NCBI RefSeq assembly: GCF_001422645.1
Contig: NZ_LMLR01000010.1
Span: 330,237 to 394,236 of the forward strand
From: Arthrobacter sp. Leaf69
GTDB taxonomy: Bacteria; Actinomycetota; Actinomycetes; Actinomycetales; Micrococcaceae
Reading direction: 5' to 3'
Length of the DNA: 64,000 bases
The notes under the pieces are model-generated. The model was given only the letters and a program-made list of their open reading frames with translations, was not told where the DNA came from and did not search any database. The position numbers and the translations under genes were made by a program. Positions 43,040 through 50,656 of this stretch are shown piece by piece (the first letter of the stretch is position 1; each line of letters starts with the position of its first letter).

Positions 43040-46000
43040 TCAGTCGTCCCGGCGCAGGAACTCGTGTTCCTGCCCGGCCCGGAGCAGCACCCGCCGCGTA
43101 CCCACCCGCACCAGCACCGGGGCCGCGTCCCCGGGAGCTGCCGACACCCTCAGGCGGTCGCGCTCCAAATGCACGGCGAGCATCTGGTCCCGGTAGCGGA
43201 CCCGGAAGTCCACGCGGCTGAGCTCCGCTGGCAGCCGGGGCGCGAAATCGAGGGCATCGCGGGTGATCCGCAGCCCGGCGAAACTGCGCTGCACGACGTC
43301 GATCGTCCCGGCCATGGCACCCAGATGGATGCCGGAGCTGGTGGTTCCGCCCTGGGTGTCGTCCAGGTCCGCGTCCAGAGCCTCCCGAAAGGTCACCCAC
43401 GCCCGCTCGGGATCGCGCTGCGCCAACACCGAGGCGTGGGCCACCCGACTGAGCGTGGATCCGTGCGCCGTCCGGGCCAGGTAGAAGTCCACCGTGGCGG
43501 CCATCTGCGCGGAGGTGACGGCATAACCCATCCGGGCCAGGAACCGGATGAGCTGGTCCTCGCCCAGGACGTACAGCAGCATCAGGACGTCGGCTTGTTT
43601 GGCCAGCCGGTAATGATTGGTGCTGTCCCCTTCCGCCTCCAGGATCAGGTCAAGCCGCTCGATGAGCCCATAGCTGCGCCGGTAGTGTTTCCAGTCGAGT
43701 TCCCGGAGCGCACTGTAGCCGTCGAACTGGCTGATGACACCGTCGTCGTGGAACGGGACGAACATGCGCCGGCTGAGGTGTTCCCAGGCCGCGATCTCGG
43801 CGGCGGTGATCAGCAGCCGGGCGCGCAGTTCGTCCATATCGAAGCCCTGGACCGAATGCATGATCCAGACGGCTTGGTCGAAAACCCACGCCGCCATGAT
43901 GTTGGTGTACGCGTTGTCGTTCAGTCCGCCGCCAGGGTTGCCCGGGTTGCCGGTGTGGTATTCGTCCGGACCCATAACGCCGCGGAGGTGGAAACGGTCA
44001 TGCGCCGCATCGAATTCGGCCATCGACGCGAACAACCGTGCGACGTCGACGATGATTTCCGCACCGTGCCCGGTCAGCCACCCGCGGTCCTGGGTGGCCT
44101 CGAAGTACTGCCAGGCGTTGTAGGCGACAGCGAGTCCAACATGCCGCTGAAGCCGGGAATAGTCCGGCATCCAATGCCCGGACAGCCGGTTGAACAGCAG
44201 CTTAGGTGTCTGTTCGGTGCCGTCCCCGCCGCTTTGCCACGGGAACAGCGCCCCCTTCAGCCCGGCCGCCCGCGCGGCATCGCGCGCTGCACCGAGCCGC
44301 CGCCACCGGTAGTCGATCAGCTCCCGCGCGAGGGACGGCAGCCGGGAGTTGAGCAGCGGGAGGACGAACAGTTCGTCCCAGAAGACGTGGCCCCGGTAGC
44401 CCTCGCCATGCAGCCCGCGGGCCGGAACGCCGGCGTCCAGTTCCGCGGTGTGGGTGGTGAGCGTCTGCAGCAGGTGGAAGACGTGCAGGTTGAGGATGAG
44501 CTGCGCCTGGGAGCTGGCGTCGAACTCAATAACGAAGGGCTGGAGCAGGATCGCCCACGCGGCCTCGTGCTCGGCCTGCAGTGCCTCAAAACTGCCCGAC
44601 GCGCGGGCCAGGACTGCCCGCGCGGCCGTCAGCGGCGAGGCAATGGCGTGGTCCCGGGAAGAGGTCACGGCCACGGTTTTCAGTACTGTCAGCTGCTCCC
44701 CCTCGGCCAGGGAAACATCGAAGCGGTGCGTATACAGGCCGCCCAGCTGCTCGGGAATCCCGGCCCCCGCCGGCCCGCCGGTCCGGACGACGGCGGTCCG
44801 GAGCGCGAGGCCGATCCCGATCCCGCTGGTGACGGTCCGGACTTCCACCGTGAGCTCCGCGGCGCCCGGGCCGGCCCCGGATGCGGAGACCTGGACGGAC
44901 CCCAGATGCCGGTTGGACAATGCCGCGTCCTCCGGGACGTTGGAGTTGGTGACGTCCGTGTCGCAGCCGCTGCGGACACTCATGTCCCCGCCCCAGCCGA
45001 CCGCCGTGATGACAGTCTCGAGCGCCGCGAGGTGCGGCGCGGCCATGGAGACGAGGCGGCGCTGCAGCAGCTGGAGCTGCCGGCCGGCGTCGTCCTCCAG
45101 GATCGCTTCCCGGGTCAGCACGGCACGCTTCAAATCCAGGGTGCGCCGCTCGCTGCGGAGCGAGAGCCCGCCCTCGGACCACCACGCACCGTCGCCGATC
45201 CGGAGGTCCAGAGGCAGCCAGTCGGGGATGTTGACCATGTGCTCGTCCACCGTCTCCTGGCCCAGGACAACGCTGCGCAGGGAGTTGTAGACGCCGGCGA
45301 GGTAGCTGCCCGGGTAGTGCACTTCCCCGGCGCGGTGCTCCGGCGCCGCACCCCTGGTGGCCAGGTAGCCGTTGCCCAGGGTGGTGAGGGCTTCACGGTG
45401 GCGTTCGTGCGCCGGGTCGAAGCCCTCGTAGACCAGCAGCCACGGGTGGGTGATGACGAGTCCGATATCAAGTTGGCTGAGATCTTCGACGACGACGTCG
45501 GCGCCCGCCGCCTCCAGCGCTTCCCGGCGCCCGTCCCGGTCGATGCCAACGACGAGCCCGAAGCCGCCGCGCCGCCCGGCTTCCACCCCGGCGGCTGAGT
45601 CCTCGATGACCATGGCCCGGGCCGGCGGAATCTCGAGCCGGCGCACCGCTTCCAGCGGCAGCGCGGGGGCCGGCTTGCCCCCGACGTCGCGGTCCAGGGC
45701 CGTCTGCCCGTCGATGACGTGATCGAAGACGTCCTCCAGTCCCGCGGCACCCAGCAGTGCCCCCGCGTTCCGGGCGGAGGTGGCCAGCACCACGGGAATC
45801 CGGCCCGCCTTCAGCCTGCCGAGCAGGTCCGCGGTACCGGGGAACGCCCGGACCGGGTTGTTGCCGAGCAGTTTCTCGAACAGTTCGCTCTGGCGTGCCG
45901 CGAGCCCGAAGGCTGTCCACGCCCCGGAGCCGTCCGTGGGCGAGCCGTCCGGGACTGCCCCGCCGCGGGAGCCGAGGAAGGCGGCTACCGCGCCCTCCCA

Positions 46001-46213
46001 GGTCCGGCCAGCCACCTGGTCCCGGTAGTCGTCGGCGGTAAACGGGTCCCGGCGGGTTCCGGCGGGCAGCCGCGGGTCCTGGAGGGCGTCGTCGAAGAGT
46101 TCCTTCCACGCCGCCGCGCGGAGCTCCGCCGTGTCCGTGACCACTCCGTCGAGGTCCAGGATCACGGCATCAACGGGGGCCAGGGCGGCGGCAACGGTGG
46201 GCGACTCCGTCAT
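43040..46213 (-). CDS. Beta-phosphoglucomutase-like HAD domain fused to GH65 phosphorylase
   Basis: 1057 residues from the ATG. Residues 1 to about 260 are a HAD phosphatase/mutase (nucleophile D in VILDLDGVVTDTAEL, lysine and VIEDSAAGVEAGR motif 3), like beta-phosphoglucomutase. The rest is a glycoside hydrolase family 65 protein; the general acid is E in GVMGPDEYHTG and the phosphate-site region includes NDNAYTNIMAAWV. GH65 phosphorylases split trehalose, maltose or kojibiose to glucose and beta-glucose-1-phosphate, which the mutase turns to glucose-6-phosphate, so the fusion joins consecutive steps. The sugar used is not known. Confidence 0.93.
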   Translation of the reverse strand: MTESPTVAAALAPVDAVILDLDGVVTDTAELRAAAWKELFDDALQDPRLPAGTRRDPFTADDYRDQVAGRTWEGAVAAFLGSRGGAVPDGSPTDGSGAWTAFGLAARQSELFEKLLGNNPVRAFPGTADLLGRLKAGRIPVVLATSARNAGALLGAAGLEDVFDHVIDGQTALDRDVGGKPAPALPLEAVRRLEIPPARAMVIEDSAAGVEAGRRGGFGLVVGIDRDGRREALEAAGADVVVEDLSQLDIGLVITHPWLLVYEGFDPAHERHREALTTLGNGYLATRGAAPEHRAGEVHYPGSYLAGVYNSLRSVVLGQETVDEHMVNIPDWLPLDLRIGDGAWWSEGGLSLRSERRTLDLKRAVLTREAILEDDAGRQLQLLQRRLVSMAAPHLAALETVITAVGWGGDMSVRSGCDTDVTNSNVPEDAALSNRHLGSVQVSASGAGPGAAELTVEVRTVTSGIGIGLALRTAVVRTGGPAGAGIPEQLGGLYTHRFDVSLAEGEQLTVLKTVAVTSSRDHAIASPLTAARAVLARASGSFEALQAEHEAAWAILLQPFVIEFDASSQAQLILNLHVFHLLQTLTTHTAELDAGVPARGLHGEGYRGHVFWDELFVLPLLNSRLPSLARELIDYRWRRLGAARDAARAAGLKGALFPWQSGGDGTEQTPKLLFNRLSGHWMPDYSRLQRHVGLAVAYNAWQYFEATQDRGWLTGHGAEIIVDVARLFASMAEFDAAHDRFHLRGVMGPDEYHTGNPGNPGGGLNDNAYTNIMAAWVFDQAVWIMHSVQGFDMDELRARLLITAAEIAAWEHLSRRMFVPFHDDGVISQFDGYSALRELDWKHYRRSYGLIERLDLILEAEGDSTNHYRLAKQADVLMLLYVLGEDQLIRFLARMGYAVTSAQMAATVDFYLARTAHGSTLSRVAHASVLAQRDPERAWVTFREALDADLDDTQGGTTSSGIHLGAMAGTIDVVQRSFAGLRITRDALDFAPRLPAELSRVDFRVRYRDQMLAVHLERDRLRVSAAPGDAAPVLVRVGTRRVLLRAGQEHEFLRRDD

Positions 46214-46298
46214 GCCACACCCGGATCCACGTTCCGGACACCGCGGCGGTCCCGTTCCGCCGCAATTACCTGCCCGTCCCGGGCTTCCCTGACGGCCA

Positions 46299-47267
46299 TC
46301 AGCCCAGCAACGCATCGAGCGTGGTGAAGCCGTAACCGGCCTGCCGGATCCGCTCGATCATCCCGGGCAGGGCGTCTGCGTCCAGGGTGGTTCCGTCGTC
46401 GGGATTGGAACCGATGTGCATCAGCACGATCTCGCCCGGCTGCAGCCGTGCGAGCACGCGGTCCGCCACGATCCGCGCCGTGATCCCTCCGCTGCTGCCC
46501 TTCCAGCCCAGGGTATCCACGGTCCAGCGGACGGGAAGATAACCGTAGGCGTTGACCGTGGCGATGGTCCGGGCGTCCCGGTCGCCAAGGGGGAACCGGA
46601 ACAGCGGACGGGGGTCCCCTCCGCCGGCCTGGATTGCCTGCTGTGCCGCCGAAAGCTGCTGTCCGATCGCGGCATCGCTGAGTCCGGTGAACCCCGGATG
46701 GGTCATGGAGTGGTTGCCCAGGCGGTGGCCGCCCGCGACGATCGCGGCGACTCCGACCGGGTTGGCCGCGGCCCAGTTGCCGGTCAGGAAAAACGTGCCG
46801 CGCACGCCTTTGGCGGCCAGCGTCTTCAGGATGCTTGGCAGCCCCGCCGAGTTGGCGCCGGCGTCGAACGTCAGGGCCACCACCCCTCCGGCCCCCGGAA
46901 TCACTTCGAGGTCGCGGCCGGCCAGGGCGGCAGGAAACGGCGGGGGCGCCGGAGCGGGAGGCTTCGGAGCCGGGACGGCGGGCGGCGGTGCGGGAGCCGG
47001 TGCGGCCGGGACCGTTGCGCCGGCGGTGGTGGCCGGAGCGTCCGACGGTGGCGGCGAGGGCGCGGTACTGGCCGGCGTCATCGCAGACGGACTCGCAGTG
47101 GCCGAGGGCGAAGCCGGACTGTCAGTGGCCGAGGGCGGGTATGTCGGCCCCGCTGCGGGTGGCACCGACGAGAAGACGACCGCCAGCACCACCGCGGCGG
47201 CCAGCAACAGCACGGCGAGCGCAACCGCGAGCCATCGGCGTCGCTCGCCCCGGAAGATCGCCCACAT
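46299..47267 (-). CDS. Secreted polysaccharide deacetylase (NodB fold)
   Basis: 322 residues. One N-terminal transmembrane helix anchors it, followed by a Ser/Pro/Ala linker of about 80 residues and the NodB domain. The metal site is the D in TFDAGANSAG and H-x3-H in HRLGNHSMTHP; RFPLGDRD is motif 3, with a Leu where most members have P or Y. It probably removes acetyl groups from wall or extracellular polymers. It lies in the same leftward run as the PRISE-like SDR and the GH65 fusion, but the link is unclear. Confidence 0.9.
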   Translation of the reverse strand: MWAIFRGERRRWLAVALAVLLLAAAVVLAVVFSSVPPAAGPTYPPSATDSPASPSATASPSAMTPASTAPSPPPSDAPATTAGATVPAAPAPAPPPAVPAPKPPAPAPPPFPAALAGRDLEVIPGAGGVVALTFDAGANSAGLPSILKTLAAKGVRGTFFLTGNWAAANPVGVAAIVAGGHRLGNHSMTHPGFTGLSDAAIGQQLSAAQQAIQAGGGDPRPLFRFPLGDRDARTIATVNAYGYLPVRWTVDTLGWKGSSGGITARIVADRVLARLQPGEIVLMHIGSNPDDGTTLDADALPGMIERIRQAGYGFTTLDALLG

Positions 47268-47299
47268 GATTCACTGTGGCGCCGCCGGTCGCAGCGGGA

Positions 47300-48415
47300 C
47301 TAGGGCTGAAAGGCCCGCGCGGCCTGCGGCGCGGCGGGAATCAGTCGGTCGGCCCGGCACCGGTCGAACAAGCTGATAAAGGCATCTTCCGTGCGGCGGT
47401 ACCCGGTGAAGCCCGCCAGTCGGCTCTTGCTCATGTCTGTGACCACTTCGAGGTTCCGGCCCAGATCACCGTCTGTGTGCCACCAGGACGCGAGCCGTTC
47501 CAGTTGGGGTTCAGCCAGCCCATAGCGGGCGGCCATGTCCGCCCAGATGCCCTCCCTGCCGAGCATCTGCTGTTCCAGCGGGCGGGGCTGCCCGGAGTAG
47601 CCTTCGGGCTCGACGCCGAAATAGGCGGCCAGCGCGGGCCACATGCGCCGCCAGCGGAAGATGTCACCGTTGACGATGTTGTAGGCCTCGTCCGCTACCC
47701 CGTCGGCAGTGGCCGCCCAGATCATGTGTTCTGCCAGCAGACCGCTGTCGGTCATGTCAGTCAGGCTGTTCCATTGCGTCTCGGAGCCGGGAAAGATGAA
47801 GGGTTGCCCGAGTTCGCGGCAAATGGATGCCTGTACGGCGAGCGTGAGACCCATGTTCATCGCATTTCCGACCGCATGCCCTATCACCGTATGCGCCCGG
47901 TGGACGGACCAGCCGAAGCCTTGCTTCCCCGCGGCAGCCCATAACTCGTCCTCCTGGGCGTAGTAGAAGTTGGGCGTCGGCAGCCTCGGCTCGCTTTCGC
48001 GGAAGGGAGTGTCCGGCATCTCCCCCGCCGCATACGCTTCAAAGGGGCCCAGATAGTGCTTCAGCCCGGTCATGAGGGCCACATGCTTCACCGGGTGGCT
48101 GCTGAGGCTGGCGAGCAGGTTCCGCAGCATGGCCGCATTGGTCTCGATGTTTTCTTGTTCCGTGTTCATCCGCGACCAGGCGGTGTAGAACACGTGGCTC
48201 GGCCTTTCGCCAGCCAGGGCGGCCCGCAAGCTCTCCACCGAATTCAGATCCGCGCTCACCTGGCGGACACCGCCGCGCCGGATCCGGCTGCGGGACAGTG
48301 CCACCACGTCCCAGCCCTCATCCAGGAGCCTGTCGACCAGGGCGGATCCGGCAATCCCGGTGGCCCCAACCACCAAGGCAGTCTTCGTGTTGACGGTGTC
48401 TGAGCTGCTTCGCAC
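47300..48415 (-). CDS. PRISE-type SDR oxidoreductase
   Basis: 371 residues. The Rossmann motif is ALVVGATGIAGSALVDRLLD, followed by ALSRSRIRR as the NADP-binding strand end. The region TGLKHYLGPFEAYA and NFYYAQEDEL is typical of the progesterone 5-beta-reductase/iridoid-synthase-like (PRISE) group, in which the active Tyr sits in NFYYAQED and Lys in TGLKHY. They reduce activated C=C bonds of enones. The natural substrate here is unknown. The gene is the first of a leftward run and is divergent from the P1B-type ATPase. Confidence 0.88.
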   Translation of the reverse strand: MRSSSDTVNTKTALVVGATGIAGSALVDRLLDEGWDVVALSRSRIRRGGVRQVSADLNSVESLRAALAGERPSHVFYTAWSRMNTEQENIETNAAMLRNLLASLSSHPVKHVALMTGLKHYLGPFEAYAAGEMPDTPFRESEPRLPTPNFYYAQEDELWAAAGKQGFGWSVHRAHTVIGHAVGNAMNMGLTLAVQASICRELGQPFIFPGSETQWNSLTDMTDSGLLAEHMIWAATADGVADEAYNIVNGDIFRWRRMWPALAAYFGVEPEGYSGQPRPLEQQMLGREGIWADMAARYGLAEPQLERLASWWHTDGDLGRNLEVVTDMSKSRLAGFTGYRRTEDAFISLFDRCRADRLIPAAPQAARAFQP

Positions 48416-48554
48416 GCCATTCCTCCTGATACTGTCCGTTGCGCCGTCACCGGGTCCCAGGCTGCGGGCCGTTCTGGCCGGGACGGCTCGCTCCCGGCCC
48501 GTTCCAGCGTCTCATGCCCGTGGGGGGGACGGTTCGCCCGCGCTTCGTAACCTG

Positions 48555-48568
48555 GGCCCGTACGGGCC
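48555..48568. promoter_or_regulatory. 14-base perfect palindrome between divergent genes
   Basis: GGCCCGTACGGGCC lies in the 231-base region between the SDR (leftward) and metal ATPase (rightward) starts, 78 bases before the ATPase GTG. A palindrome of this size between divergent genes is a candidate dimer-binding site. Its sequence does not match a site known to me. A nearby GGGACGGTTCGCCC (48527-48540 area) is a weak DosR-like match. Confidence 0.4.
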
Positions 48569-48646
48569 TCCGGGGAAGGGGACGGCAGTAGGATGCAACT
48601 AGTGGAAGGCGCGTAAAGATAGCGCGAATTCGAAGGCAGGATATCC

Positions 48647-50656
48647 GTGAAACTCTTGCTCCGCTATCCGCTGGTTGCGGGCACGCTCGTTGCCCTGCTC
48701 GCGGTGCTGATACTCCTGCTGTCCGGGCAGCCGTTGATTGCGCAGATCGCAGCCAGCATCTATGCCCTGGCCGTGGCGGCTTACCTTGCCGTCGGGATGG
48801 CCCGCCGGCTGGCGGGCGGCCAGTGGGGCATCGACATCCTCGCGGTCACCGCGATCGTCAGCACCGTCCTGGTGGGCGAGTTCATCGCGTCCATGATCAT
48901 TGTCCTCATGCTGGCCGGCGGGACCGCCCTGGAGGACTACGCCGCCGGCCGGGCCAAAAAGGAACTAACGTCCCTGCTGGAACGCGTCCCGCAGACGGCC
49001 CACCGCGAGCGCGGCGGCACCTCCGCCGCCGGAAGCACCGCCGCCGGAACCCAAACAGGAGAATCCACCGCATCCGAATCGCAAACAAACGGCCAGCACG
49101 AGGACGTGGCCGCCACTGATGTCCGGATCGGCGACATCCTGCTGGTGCGGCCCGGTGAGGTGGTGCCGCTGGACGGCGTCCTGCTCTCCGAATCCGGCAC
49201 CTTCGACGAATCCTCACTCACCGGGGAGAGTCTGCCGGTGGAACGGGTCGCCGGCGATCCGCTGATGAGCGGATCCCTCAACGGCGAGGCCGCGGTCCGG
49301 ATGCAGGTATCGGCCCTGATGGAGGATTCGCAGTACAGCCGCATTGTTGCCCTGGTCAAGGAAGCCTCGGAGAGCAAGGCACCCATGGTGCGGCTGGCTG
49401 ACCGGTATGCCATACCCTTCACGGCCCTCGCCTACGCCCTGGGCGCCGCCGGCTGGATCATCAGCGGAGACCCTGCCCGGTTCGCCGAAGTGCTGGTGGT
49501 GGCCACTCCCTGCCCGCTGCTGATCGCTGCCCCCGTGGCGTTCCTCGGCGGGATGAGCCGCGCCGCGCATTCCGGCATCATCGTCAAATACGCCGGCGTC
49601 CTGGAACAACTGAGCCGGATCAAGACGGCCGCCTTCGACAAGACGGGCACCCTGACCTACGGCCGGCCCGCCCTGATCGGTGTCCGGACAGCCGGGTCCC
49701 TGACGGAGGACGAGGTCCTGGGTCTGGCGGCCTCGGCCGAACAGTATTCCTCCCATGTGCTGGCCGCCTCGGTGATGGACGCAGCGCGGGACCGCGGCCT
49801 GGTCTTCGAATCCGCCACGGAAGCCAGTGAATTCGCCACACACGGCGTCCGGGCCCGCTTCGACGGCCGCGACGTGGTGGTCGGCAAGCCCAAATTTGTC
49901 GCCGAATCGGCCGCCGGCGTCGCGGAAATGGCACTGGCCAGCGGCGAACTCGCCATTTACGTGGGCGTGGCCGGTGAATTCGCCGGCGCACTCGTGATGA
50001 GCGACCCGATCCGCACGGAAGCCCGCCGCACGCTGGCGGAGCTGGAGTCCATGGGCGTGACCCGGACAGTCATGCTGACCGGGGACGCGCTCGCCACCGC
50101 CCAGCACATCGCACAAGGGGCCGGCCTCACCGATGTCCGCGCCGAGTGCCTGCCGCCGGACAAGGTTGAAGCCGTCCGGTCCCTGCCGCTCCGTCCGGTC
50201 ATGATGGTCGGCGACGGCGTCAACGACGCCCCCGTCCTGGCGGTCGCCGACGTCGGGATCGCCATGGGCGCACGCGGCTCGACGGCGGCCGGCGAGTCCG
50301 CCGACGTCGTGATCATCCTCGACGACCTGTCCAAGGTGGCGTCCGCCGTGCGGATCGGGCAGCGCACCGTGAAGGTGGCGCTGCAGAGCATCTGGATCGG
50401 CATCGGGCTGAGCGTCGCCTTGATGCTCGCGGCGGCGGCCGGCTATGTCCCGGCGATCGCCGGGGCCCTGTCCCAGGAACTCGTGGACCTGGCCACGATC
50501 CTCAACGCGCTGCGCGCGCTCAGTCCCGGCAAGAGTGCCGGCAGGGGCGCCGGGAAGAAGGGAACGGGCACCCCGGGGACGCGTCGAACGCTCGACGGCG
50601 GCGCTACCGGGCCGGCGCCTGTTTCTCGGCTTCCGCGATCCGCGGAACAGTCCTGA
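48647..50656 (+). CDS. P1B-type heavy-metal-translocating ATPase
   Basis: 669 residues, GTG start with AAGGCAGGA upstream. Six or so helices, no N-terminal HMA metal-binding domain. The membrane metal motif is TPCPLLIAAPVAFLGG (CPL rather than CPC/CPH), the phosphorylation site is FDKTGTLTYG, the actuator motif is LTGESLPVE and the hinge is MVGDGVNDAPVLAVADVG. A low-complexity insertion (about residues 115-150, Thr/Ser/Ala/Gly) sits before the actuator domain. The CPL type has no assigned metal. Its 3' end overlaps the convergent PEP synthase gene by 53 bases. Confidence 0.9.
   Translation: MKLLLRYPLVAGTLVALLAVLILLLSGQPLIAQIAASIYALAVAAYLAVGMARRLAGGQWGIDILAVTAIVSTVLVGEFIASMIIVLMLAGGTALEDYAAGRAKKELTSLLERVPQTAHRERGGTSAAGSTAAGTQTGESTASESQTNGQHEDVAATDVRIGDILLVRPGEVVPLDGVLLSESGTFDESSLTGESLPVERVAGDPLMSGSLNGEAAVRMQVSALMEDSQYSRIVALVKEASESKAPMVRLADRYAIPFTALAYALGAAGWIISGDPARFAEVLVVATPCPLLIAAPVAFLGGMSRAAHSGIIVKYAGVLEQLSRIKTAAFDKTGTLTYGRPALIGVRTAGSLTEDEVLGLAASAEQYSSHVLAASVMDAARDRGLVFESATEASEFATHGVRARFDGRDVVVGKPKFVAESAAGVAEMALASGELAIYVGVAGEFAGALVMSDPIRTEARRTLAELESMGVTRTVMLTGDALATAQHIAQGAGLTDVRAECLPPDKVEAVRSLPLRPVMMVGDGVNDAPVLAVADVGIAMGARGSTAAGESADVVIILDDLSKVASAVRIGQRTVKVALQSIWIGIGLSVALMLAAAAGYVPAIAGALSQELVDLATILNALRALSPGKSAGRGAGKKGTGTPGTRRTLDGGATGPAPVSRLPRSAEQS

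Noticed and set aside
42755..45598. 947-codon open frame on the plus strand
   Set aside because: It lies opposite the HAD-GH65 gene, is Arg/Gly/Pro-rich and has no recognisable domain.
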